NCBI GenBank assembly: GCA_011032825.1
Contig: JAADJZ010000002.1
Location: forward strand, 1,054,001-1,118,000
Length of the DNA: 64,000 nt
DNA from: Massariosphaeria phaeospora
Lineage: Eukaryota; Ascomycota; Dothideomycetes; Pleosporales
Direction of reading: 5' to 3'
Under the pieces are notes generated by a model. The model had not been told where the DNA came from. It was given only the letters and a program-made list of their open reading frames with translations, and did no database searches. Below, piece by piece: positions 31,310 through 40,412 of this stretch (its first letter is position 1; every line of letters starts with the position of its first letter). The position numbers were made by a program, and so were the translations under genes.

Positions 31310-33745
31310 TTACTGTGGACGAAGCTGAGTTGGCTCTGACATCAAGCACATGCGATACACCGCATGAGCAACACAGTCACTCAATGGCTTGCCGTTGTTG
31401 TTCTTGCTCCAGCTCTTCTTTGCTTGGTCATACTGGATTTTAACCAGTGTGAACTCTTCGTAAAGCGCCCGCAAGGATGGGAAGGTTGTGCCACTGCGAT
31501 TCGCATACACGGCGGCATTGTTCATGATCCGCACCAGCTCAACCCAAGCAATGAACTCGACGAACTGATCTTGGTCCGGAAAATGACTGTACCCATTCTT
31601 AGGCAAATTCTCATCGTAAAAGTCCTGCATCGCGTCGCGAACGATGCCGTCGCGAACGATGCGAGTCCAGTCCGGGGGTTGACCCGTCTGGCCCCACGCC
31701 TGATCCATTGAGCGCTCCACGTTGTCTTTCAACACGAGGAGTTGAGCAACTACGACTTCTTCCTCCCAGATGCAAAATACGACTTCGTTGAATTCATGGA
31801 AAAAAAATTCGATGCCCCCGTCGGCACCACGGATTGGCGTCCGTTTGTCGCCAAAGATGTAGTCGATGTGGGTCTTCATGCGGTTCCGCAGAGTACGTTC
31901 GCACAAGAGATCATCGCAGGAAGGACATAGGCCGTAAGGCTGGTCCTGGTAGCGGAACCAGTCAAACAGACATTTAGAGTGAACGTAGTGACCGCAGCGG
32001 GGCAAGCGAAGGACCTCGGAGTTCACAAACTGACTCCCCGAGTTCAGTTGCGTCTTACAAACGTCACATTTCTTACCTTCCGCTCCAGCATCATTGGCCG
32101 CACAACGTATCGCGTACTTGTCAACATACTCGTCCTGATCCGGAAGGTGCGTGCTCGGCTCTTTGTATGCGAAAAGAGTGGAAACTCGCTTTGGCTTCAT
32201 TGCTGCGGCTGGTATGCGCGAAAGAGTCTCTCTGTGGGGTTGTTGGAGAAGACGACATGAGGACTGGGACCGAACTTTAGCTCCACCGGCAACAAGCTCA
32301 GCAGGAGCAGAGAGGGTTGTCGGCAATTCGGTAACTGCGCGATTAACGTAACCTGAGAGGGGGTGCTGAAATCCATACGCAGGATCCTCACCCTCATGCT
32401 CCTCCTGCAGTGAGGGCATAGGAACTGGATGCTTTGAGCGCGGCTCATATTTGCGTCCGTCATTCCAGTTGTTGACCGAGAGTCTACCGATCCTACCCTG
32501 AAGGTCTGCGATGCCTTCCGAGAACGAGACCGCAGGAGGCGGTTGGATCGCTTCGGACATTCCGGAGGTGCTCTGCATAGGAGCACTCAAACTAGCTTTG
32601 CTGTCAGCGCTGGAGCTGCGATTCCAATCCGTTGAGTCGCCCCATGGGTTGAATTTGATGAACGCCGAGGCACGATTATTCTCGGTATAGATGTCACTCA
32701 GCTCAGTCAAGCTCAAGCTCGGCATTTTCGATGGCGCGGGCGCCTTCTCCACTGGAGATGCTCTACTTACCGGAACTTGCGCTAAAGGTTGGGCTGCGGC
32801 TTTGAACAAGTTCATACCCCCAGGCTTGTTCGATATACTCAAAAACGAAGTCCCCAGCTTGTTAGTCAGGTTAGGAGATGTAGGATTGGAGGTTGACTGT
32901 TTCAAAGACGCTGGTTTCGAAGAAGAACCCGAACGATAATTGGAGACCTTCGGCATGCTCTTCGTGGCCGTTGTGGCACGATCCGCACGACTAACATCTG
33001 CATTGGCTTTCTTTTCCTCCTGATAGCGCGACACACCTCCCCACTGATCAGCGCTGTTCATAATCTGCCCATTAGTAAACACAGTACCCCAGCGATTTGA
33101 CCGCGAGGTAGCAATGCCCTTATTCCGTGGGACCGGCTGAGAAGGTGTCTCCGCCTTCTCCGCAATAGCCGACATGCCTGGCGCTGTCGACGGCTTCCTC
33201 CTCTTAACATTCATGGACCGTCCGCTCAGCATAGCCTCCATGTCTGACGTATCCACGGTGATGTGAGATGAATTCGCCATAAAGTAGGCGATGGCAGCCT
33301 CCAGCAGAGCCGGCCCGTCGATAGCCTTTGCATTCTGGGATCTGTGCGTGTGGGGCACTTCACAGCGACAGATGCGGTCGCGGGTGCGGCCGTTCGTGAA
33401 GTGAAGCAAGCGGGTGAGGTTTTCCTCTGCGGTTTCTGTTTCCTCTGAGTATTCGCGTATCAGAATAGAGCGCCATTGGAGTTGGGTGCAGGTTTGCGTG
33501 CCGGATTGTTTCATGTGCTGCGTGGCTGTGACTTTGGTGCGTGCGTTGTTGACGAATGCGTAGTACTCATGCTGTTGAGGCTGGGCGCAGATGCAGACTA
33601 CGTTTTTCTTTGGGTTAGTATAGTGCATTCGGCCCTCGGAAGTCATCTTGCGCCAGCGAGCGTGCCACCTACTGGTTGGACTGGGGTGGATGTCTGGGAG
33701 GTCTGGGAGGTCTGGGAGTGTTGTGAAAGTGATGTTGCCTATCAT
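31310..33745 (-). CDS. RING-finger protein F (811 aa)
   Basis: A single long exon. The N-terminus holds three tandem LPD units coded by three copies of GTCTGGGAG (33692-33718 on the plus strand); the ATG 33 codons downstream (MTSEGRM) may be the true start. Residues 40-170 look folded (VVCICAQPQQHEYYAF, RDRICRCEVPHTH). The middle 370 residues are Ser/Pro/Lys-rich and disordered. The RING is at about 557-615: CDVC, then LPRCGHYVHSKC, then LCPSC. A C-terminal helical domain of about 190 residues follows (FFFHEFNEVVFCIWEEEVVVAQ). This is the largest RING protein of the cluster and has all zinc ligands. Confidence 0.85.
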   Translation of the reverse strand: MIGNITFTTLPDLPDLPDIHPSPTSRWHARWRKMTSEGRMHYTNPKKNVVCICAQPQQHEYYAFVNNARTKVTATQHMKQSGTQTCTQLQWRSILIREYSEETETAEENLTRLLHFTNGRTRDRICRCEVPHTHRSQNAKAIDGPALLEAAIAYFMANSSHITVDTSDMEAMLSGRSMNVKRRKPSTAPGMSAIAEKAETPSQPVPRNKGIATSRSNRWGTVFTNGQIMNSADQWGGVSRYQEEKKANADVSRADRATTATKSMPKVSNYRSGSSSKPASLKQSTSNPTSPNLTNKLGTSFLSISNKPGGMNLFKAAAQPLAQVPVSRASPVEKAPAPSKMPSLSLTELSDIYTENNRASAFIKFNPWGDSTDWNRSSSADSKASLSAPMQSTSGMSEAIQPPPAVSFSEGIADLQGRIGRLSVNNWNDGRKYEPRSKHPVPMPSLQEEHEGEDPAYGFQHPLSGYVNRAVTELPTTLSAPAELVAGGAKVRSQSSCRLLQQPHRETLSRIPAAAMKPKRVSTLFAYKEPSTHLPDQDEYVDKYAIRCAANDAGAEGKKCDVCKTQLNSGSQFVNSEVLRLPRCGHYVHSKCLFDWFRYQDQPYGLCPSCDDLLCERTLRNRMKTHIDYIFGDKRTPIRGADGGIEFFFHEFNEVVFCIWEEEVVVAQLLVLKDNVERSMDQAWGQTGQPPDWTRIVRDGIVRDAMQDFYDENLPKNGYSHFPDQDQFVEFIAWVELVRIMNNAAVYANRSGTTFPSLRALYEEFTLVKIQYDQAKKSWSKNNNGKPLSDCVAHAVYRMCLMSEPTQLRPQ

Positions 33746-34133
33746 ATACGCGCTGGAGCATGCTGCATTGTTCTAGCAGAATATTTCGGTGTGATAAGTT
33801 GTTGAGCATGGATGGCATTGAACAATAACATTGTGCAAATATCTGAGGTAGCTATGGGCCAGGTCCAGTCTCAACTTGATGACCGTGCTGTAGCGACTGT
33901 ATCAACACGGTAGGGCTCGAGATGTTCAGAAGCTGTTCACCGCCACTGGACACCGTTTGCTCGGGCCGCTAGTGCCCTGGTTGTTTCTGATGGATTAGTC
34001 AGAGGCTGGTGACCCAGCCTGCCAAGCCTGCCAATTCCAGTCTCCGACACAACCTCAGGCGCACCTCGACTCTTCCACACCCCCCATTCTTCGGTGCCTT
34101 CTCAAGATCGTCATCATCGTCCACAATACTAAC
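33746..34133. other. Divergent promoter region
   Basis: About 390 bases between RING F (minus) and the GH76 gene (plus). No coding frame or clear TATA box seen. Confidence 0.4.
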
Positions 34134-35567
34134 ATGGCCGCTCGGAAGGTCTTTTTGTCGTTCCTGCTGTCCTTGATCTTCACCGCTTCAAGCGCCATTA
34201 ATCTGGACGTGAACAGTGCCAGTACGTGCACCTCAAGATCGTACCTCACAATGGAAAGTTTCTAATGCAAACAGACTCAATCAAAGCCACGGCAAGGACG
34301 CTCGCAGGTGCTATCGTTGATGTCTACAATGGCCAGAATGCCGGTTTCACCCCGGGCCTCTTCGATATACCGATTGTCAGAGATGAGGTCCACTTCTGGG
34401 AAGCCGGAGCCATTTGGACCAGCCTAATCGAATACTCGCACCTGACTGGGGACTCGCAGCACGACGACCTCATCGCAACCGCGTTGGAGTTTCAAGTGGG
34501 CGAGCAGCGGAATTACATGCCCAAAAACCAGACCATGAACATTACCAATGACGACCAGAGTAGATGGGCTCTGGCTGCTTTGACTGCCGCGGAGGTTGGA
34601 TTCAAGAAACCGCAGAGCGGCGAGTGGTTGGATCTTGCGAAAACCGTGTTCGATAATCAGGTCCTGCGCTGGGATACGGAGCGTTGCAATGGGGGATTGC
34701 GCTTCCATATCTTCGAGTCCGGTGCTGAGAGCAGTTGGGATATGAAGGATAGCGTCAGCAATGGCGGTTTCTTTCTCCTTGGCGCACGCCTGGCGAGGCT
34801 CACGGGAAACGAGTCTTACTACGAGTGGGCCGACAGATCGTTCAAATGGTCCCAGGATGTCGGACTGATCGGCGAGGACTACCTGGTCTACAATGTGGCG
34901 AGCCTTAACAAGGAATGCAGCGTACCCAAAACCTCTCCATGGCTGCAGTCTCATGCCATTTTCGCGGAAGGCGCAGCCGTGATGTTCAGCCTGGTAGGAC
35001 TTCTACAGAATCTAACTGGATATACAATGCTGACAATTTCAGACGGACGAACCAAAATGGAAGGACGCGGTCTCCGGATTCGCCATATCAGTCAAAGCCT
35101 TCCAGGCTGAAGGTACTTCCATCCTCTCCGACGATTCCACCTGCGAGAAGAATGGCAGCTGCGCCGGGCGGCTGAGTCCATTCACTGGCATTGCCGCAAG
35201 CGCCTACGCTCGCGCCGTAGTTGCCGCTTCCACCCAGGCCGGTGACTTCTACGAAATGTTGCAAGCTTCTGCAAAGGGCGCCGCCCAGTATTGCCATTGG
35301 TACGGGGCAGATATGAGGTGCGGAAAGAAGTGGGATGAGGAGGACCTAGAGGCTCCAACTGCTGTGGATGGAGGATTGGGGCGCGTATTCAGTGCGTTGG
35401 AGGTCGTGCAGGCATTGCTTCGTTTTATGCCCGAGTCCACGTCTACCGAAACCTCGCCGACGCCTACTGCTTCGGGCTCGCACAAGGGTTCTGCCGGTAT
35501 GGTTGAGGTCAGCTTGATGTGTGTAGTCCTTGCGGGATTGCTGGCCGTGGTAGGATCTGTCGATTAG
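34134..35567 (+). CDS. GH76 family protein (Dfg5/Dcw1-type endo-alpha-1,6-mannanase), GPI-anchored
   Basis: Exons 34134-34221, 34275-34993 and 35043-35567 join to 443 residues; introns are 53 and 49 bp. A signal peptide (FLSFLLSLIFTASSA) begins the protein. Family hallmarks follow: FWEAGAIWTSLIEY, the paired aspartates in TNDDQSRWAL (about residues 122-123), which are the catalytic pair in GH76, ISNGGFF-like SVSNGGFFLLGARL, and the end phrase TAVDGGLGRVFSALEVVQ. The C-terminus has a Ser/Thr-rich stalk and a hydrophobic tail (SLMCVVLAGLLAVVG) expected for GPI attachment. Yeast Dfg5/Dcw1 transfer GPI proteins to wall glucan; a wall-assembly role at the plasma membrane is likely here. Confidence 0.88.
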
Positions 35568-36273
35568 ATCAGAGGCTGGCTTGTGGAAAGTGAGAAGTGG
35601 GCATAGATGCTGACCTCTCATTCTGCTCGATGCTCGACTCCGTGGGTAATTAGCAATAAGTCCCAGTACTAAACAACGGGCAGCTCTGACATGCCGCATA
35701 TATACAACGAAGTCCGATCATGTCCGCTATGCTGATGTCTGTGAATATCACCAATATAGCCCACCAAGCCCCGTCCAAACCGTCCCGTAGCCAAAGCTGC
35801 TAGCCTGGAATTCGGCATGCGCAATTTGGTCTCCACAGGGCTCGATGCAGCAATTTGTAGATATGCTCATGATCACCCACCCCGCGAAGCAGGTTCACCT
35901 CTAGGGTATACTCCCCTGAAGCGAATTTTCCATCCTCGTGCGGAGCCTGTCGCCAAACCGCCACAGCAAGCCAAATTGGCTTGTCGATTCGAGTTGTGGG
36001 GGATGCAGATACCATCTTGGTGGCCATTGAGGTGCGGAGATTGGGTTGACCGTGAGGCGGTAGAAGTGATGGGGAGAGGGAGAGAAATAGGGAAAGTGTG
36101 TGTACAAGTCTAAGACTTTCTAGAACCATGGTTCTGATAGCGCGCAATAAATGTCACGAAGAACCTTTTCTGACTTTAATCTCCATCTCCCACCAACTAA
36201 TGTCCCCTATCCGACTGTGCATGGTTTAACTGCAAATGATTGGCGCATCATATCTCGATTATGCATTCCACTT
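35568..36273. other. Intergenic region downstream of GH76
   Basis: About 700 bases with no supported gene, between the convergent GH76 gene and a degraded P450 remnant. Confidence 0.4.
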
Positions 36274-36769
36274 CTAAGCATTCGCGGGATGGAATCGCAC
36301 ACGCATCCCCGGTTTCACCCACATCGCGTAGAGTCGCGAGTCTCGCTCGAAGTCGAGATCTTGACCAGGTACTAGCTCTACATCCAGCGCCCAAGATACC
36401 TTGGCCAAGTAAAGTCTAAGCTGCCGCGACGCTTGTGCAGTAGCAATGCACTACGATGCTCATTAGCCAGAATCGGGATCCTCCAATGTGACGCTACTCA
36501 CAGATCTCAGACCGCGTCCAAATGGATCAAAGCCTCAGTGGCATCGTTTTCAAAGGCCACGTCGTGCAAGGCATGCTCTTTAGGGAGCCAACGCTGAGGC
36601 CGGAACGATCGGCCGTCATGGAAGTATCGCGGGCTGCGAGTGAAGGCGAAGTGGGCAAAATGAACGATGACCTAGCAGTATGAAGTATTAGTCCATGAAG
36701 AGACCCGCTGCGGTAGCCAGTACAATGCATACGCACCCCTTTCGGTATGTAATTCCCGTCCACTGGATC
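36274..36769 (-). pseudogene. C-terminal remnant of a cytochrome P450 gene
   Basis: Read piecewise on the minus strand, this stretch gives consecutive P450 C-terminal landmarks. DGNYIPKG (about 36745-36768) is the usual phrase before the PERF region. After an intron-like gap come TRSPRYFHDGRSF and RPQRWLP (around 36580-36650), the PERF-type motif. A frame change follows, then FDPFGRGLRS near 36510-36540, the heme-loop start. The Cys expected next is missing. After another intron-like gap with a GTGAGT donor come RLYLAKVSWALDVEL and a charged end with the stop at 36274-36276. No N-terminal two-thirds is present nearby. This is a decayed gene: partial, out of frame in one place, and lacking the heme-ligand cysteine. 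Confidence 0.75.
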
Positions 36770-36966
36770 TCAGATCAGAGATCACGTAAGACAACCTATG
36801 CCTCAAAAGGACAATCTTACCAAGTAGGCCCCTTCTGTTCGGCCCGAGTGGAGAACGTTATTGAATAATCGCAAGGTTATTGTGGAGCTTCTGATACGCT
36901 GTTACAGAGGTGTTTGCTCATGTGATGCTGGTACGTTATGTGGCGGAGTTCGATGTATCGTGGGGG

Positions 36967-37107
36967 CGAAGCTGGGCCGTAAATTCACCGGCGTAAGCGG
37001 TGAACATTCAGTTCCGATGGATCGAAGCTAGGGCGGTGAACCAATTCAATTCGTTAGCGCGAAGCTTCGGCGTAAATTCGCCGGCCTAGCGGTGAACCAT
37101 TCGTACG
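36967..37107. repeat. Imperfect direct repeats of a GAAGCT-CGTAAATTC-CCGGC-AGCGGTGAAC block
   Basis: The block GCGAAGCT, then CGTAAATTCACCGGC, then AGCGGTGAAC occurs at about 36966-37006. A nearly identical copy (CGTAAATTCGCCGGC, AGCGGTGAAC) occurs at about 37061-37098, and a partial one (CGAAGCTAGGGCGGTGAACC) between them. It lies within 90 bp of the glycosyltransferase start and could act in its promoter. Confidence 0.7.
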
Positions 37108-37122
37108 AGCAGTTGTATCGAG

Positions 37123-37128
37123 TATAAA
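37123..37128 (+). promoter_or_regulatory. TATA box of the glycosyltransferase gene
   Basis: TATAAA in GAGTATAAAGC, 65 bp before the ATG at 37193. Confidence 0.55.
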
Positions 37129-37192
37129 GCTACATCAAGTCTCGCGCTCCATTCCTCGGCCAAATATCGAAAATCTTCAGAAAACATCAATC

Positions 37193-38443
37193 ATGAGCGG
37201 CTCCAAAATCCCCATCCCCGAAGAGTTTGCATCGCAGCTCAAGTACGTCGACGCAAAGGACTCGCGCACGGATGCGGAGATTCTCGACGCCCTGTCCAAG
37301 CATGTACCCATCAAATCCGAGAAGAACGTCTGGACGTACTGGCACTCCGGCGTACTCACCTTGCCGGGGTGGTGCCAGCGTACCGTCCTTAACTGGGTAC
37401 GGCTGTTGGGTCCGGACTGGACAGTTCGTGTTCTGGACAAAGTTCCAAACTCTCCAAACCACGCTTTGAATTGGATCGACCCGGAAGAGCTACCAGAGTC
37501 GTTTGTAGACGACACCATGACGGGGCCATATGTCGGGCCTCATAGCGCCGACTTCCTGCGTGGTGCAGCGCTGTTTGCGTATGGTGGTGTCTGGATGGAT
37601 GTCGGAAATGTGCTGTTCACGCATCTGGACAAGATCTGCTGGGATCAGCTGGCGGATAAGAACTCTCCGTTCACTGTGTGCGCGCCGTGGTCGCTGGCGC
37701 AGCAATTGTCCAATCACTTCGTTGCCGCAAGGAAAGGAGACCCCTTCATCAAGAAATGGTAAGTCATCGTGTAAAATTCACCGCTCAAACGCTGTACTGA
37801 CTTCTACAGGCACGAACTCTTCATCCACTTTTGGAAAGGACGCAAAGACTACATTGGAGTCATCGATTCGCCACTCATCAGCTTCATTAAGAACTTCGAC
37901 TATGCCGAAGTCGCAGCTCGAGGACTCAACTTTGAATTTGCGGTAGACGAGCAGACAACAATGGGATACCTCGGCCAGGTCGTCGCGTGGGTACGGCTCG
38001 CGTGGCTCAAGGAACCGAACGGTGGATTCGATGGGGTGGAGTACTACGCCAACAAAGTCCTCTGCTTCGACGTCTTGACCGAGAACTGGGCGGCCGAGAC
38101 AATCGTTGGATTCAAGGGAGAGGATCTCTACAAGGTATTCGCTACGAGGCGCGATGCTGATCCCGAGAGTGACGCGTACAAGAAGGCGTATAAGACGGCT
38201 TGGAGGCTCTTGACGCAGAGTTCGCTGCAGAAAATCACTCGCTCCAAGGGGATTTCTGTGCACAAAGGTTGTGGAATGTTTTTTGACGAACACCAGGGGC
38301 AGGATGATGCGCCGGGTACGTTCGGCGAGTTGCTGCGATATGGAAGCGTTCATTTCGAGCAGACGCGCGACAAGCTCGACTATGTGAAAGCGGTCAGACC
38401 GGATCCTGCGTTCATCATCCACAAGGGGCTACTGGAACACTGA
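37193..38443 (+). CDS. Caps_synth-type glycosyltransferase (399 aa)
   Basis: Exons 37193-37758 and 37810-38443, split by a 51-bp intron inside a Trp codon. The protein has the pattern of the capsular-polysaccharide-synthesis glycosyltransferase family common in ascomycetes: NVWTYWHSG (usual IWTYWH), WTVRVLD, PHSADFLRGAALFAYGGVWMDVGN, where the D-x-x-x-D of HSADF/GVWMD stands in for the DxD sugar-nucleotide site, and NHFVAARKGDPFIKKW. No signal peptide or membrane helix is obvious, so it may act in the cytosol or be tethered. The substrate is unknown. The last codons (HKGLLEH) are the start of a tandem repeat that runs on into the 3' flank. Confidence 0.85.
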
Positions 38444-38642
38444 TTGGAGTTCCAACATCCAGTCAATTACCTGCCTTCGATGACAAGAGGCTACTGCAAC
38501 CATCATTGGGTTCGCACATCCGGTCAACTACCTGCTTCCAACGAAAAGGGGCTACTGGGACTATCGGTCATTTACATGCTTTCAATGACAAGAGGCTACT
38601 GGAACCATTATTGGAGTTCCGACATCACTTGCTTTCAATAAG
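38422..38642. repeat. Four tandem copies derived from the 3' end of the glycosyltransferase gene
   Basis: Units begin with A-AG-GGCTACTGG-A-C at about 38421, 38490, 38545 and 38590. They carry TTGGAGTTCC-ACATC and TGCTTTCAATGACAAG-like parts. The first unit overlaps the coding end, so the stop codon lies inside unit 1. Units are 45-70 bp with internal deletions. Confidence 0.7.
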
Positions 38643-38696
38643 AGATATTTACACCTGAAATGGGGCTGCTAGTCTACTAAAATTGAACCTTGAAAC

Positions 38697-39911
38697 TCAG
38701 TTGAAATGATTCACGTTGCCTAAAGTGACTAGTTAATGACCGGTAACAAGACACAGGAGAAATCTTACCATGATGGATTCCGTCGCCACCATAGCTCTGA
38801 GTTCCATAGTTTGCTAATGCTCCGTGGGTGTTATCGCCCACGTGGCTCACAGGTCCAGACCCTGTGCGAGTATCATCGCGCTTGTCAGATGAAGAGTCTT
38901 GGTCCTTCTCGTGCTGCTTCTTGGACTTTTCGATCATACGCCTCAATTCTGCAAGCACGTTCTTGTAGTTCTGATCCTCGCGACCGTCGAATTTAGTCAT
39001 GCCGATGTGATCCGCATGCATAGTTATAATAACCTCGTAGTGGGGAGGCGCGGCAGAGTACGAGGGAACTACCTGAGCAATTGATTAGTGAAACGACCAT
39101 GTGAGTGCTACAGATGTCATCAACACTTACCAGATTACTAATGCCAGGGGTGGGCAGACTCTCGCAGAAGCATCGAATCTGTATTTCGTTATCGCTCTCA
39201 ACTCGTCTAGTCAATAGTTGATTGAACCGCCTTTCGAGATACTGGAGTGATGGACTGTTGTCTTTCAGTTCCTCGAGATATGTTGGATTCGCTGGATGTA
39301 GCTTTGATATCAGTGCGGCGAAGAAATGGCCGAGATCTGCCGAACCAGACCCTGAGTGTGGTGTTCCCATGAACACTATGCCACTGGTGTCTTCGACTAT
39401 TGACTTTTGCTCCGGAGGATTGGAATCGCCCGAATGCAGAAGCGCATGTTTGGTGACGATACCTCCATACTGTGAACCACAAAGATGATTGGGCGTTTCT
39501 ACAGAACATCAGCATGTGTGTTTGAGCTCTCCGCAAGAGAATATTCACGTGTTCCATGCCTTCACGGATATTAGCAAGCTCAGTGCAGAGATGTTGAGCA
39601 TGCTGGGTCAGGCGTGCCACAGATACGACGTTGAATGGCTTGACCACATCAGCATCATAGCCCCATGTGATGATACGTGCGTGAGGTAAGTCGTCAGGTA
39701 AGAGGTCCTTAGGCCAGAAGCACAATCCCTCGTCTGAGAGTGACTTTGTCCATGTTCGTCGACGATCGCCCATCAATCCGTGAACAAACACGATGCTATC
39801 AACATGAGCTCCACAATGAGTGCATAGTGGTGTTTACCTCGTAACTTACTCGACTTTGGCGGTGGTTGGTTGACTAAGCGTGAGAGTACCATAATGTTGA
39901 CTGGGAGTCAT
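38697..39911 (-). pseudogene. SesB-like alpha/beta hydrolase with a frameshift at the nucleophile elbow
   Basis: Exons 39850-39911, 39549-39795, 39131-39498, 38769-39072 and 38697-38719, all with GT-AG junctions in matching phase. The protein has the fungal SesB/serine-hydrolase layout: DIVFVHGLMGDRRRTWT, WPKDLLPDDLPHARIITWGYDADV, then KRPIIFVVHS. Exactly after HS, at about 39470, one base is missing; in the next frame it continues GGIVTKHALLHSGD, then GIVFMGTPHSGS. The lost base falls between the nucleophile Ser and the following glycines, so the protein is truncated there. The last exon ends GIHHGNVNHFN. A second in-frame-broken ATG segment lies upstream at 39956-40087. It is divergent from the NACHT-ankyrin gene. 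Confidence 0.75.
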
Positions 39912-40412
39912 ACTACGATCTTTCAGCACGGGATCAACATCTAAATTAGACACCCTTACGCTGCCGTTCCTGATTCTGTGCCGATTGGTCTCATCGATTC
40001 TTCTTGTCGAGCTGCCCGCTTAGAGTCACCCGACATCTTTCTTGGAAACAGTTTATGCATGTCTTGCTTTGGAGGAGCCATCCTCATGCAGAGTAAGCTC
40101 TTGTTATAGACCGGATGATTTAAAGCTACAGCAGATTAATACATCACGATCTATTGTTTTCTATTAGCAAAGAACAAACAGGCAGCACCATCACGCCAGC
40201 GCATCATGTGGCACAGTCTGCAGGCTTCCATGGCGGTGTCCAGATGGGGGATGAAGTGTCAGGGAAACTCCATTCGATACCGGAATGAGACGTGTGATAC
40301 ATGCCGAGTCGCGGCAGCGGGTATTTGGTACACCGGAGGTACATGTATTTAAGGGTGGGTTCCTCCAAGCAGAGTCCAGAGTCAGGGTTCCATCTCGTTG
40401 TTTGCGAAGAAG
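39912..40412. other. Divergent promoter between SesB-like gene and NACHT-ankyrin gene
   Basis: Five hundred bases. The minus strand at 39956-40087 holds a 43-codon open frame starting MRMAPPKQDMHKLF; it would lead into the SesB-like protein only through a 1-nt frame change, so it may be a lost N-terminus. Otherwise it is the shared promoter. Confidence 0.45.
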
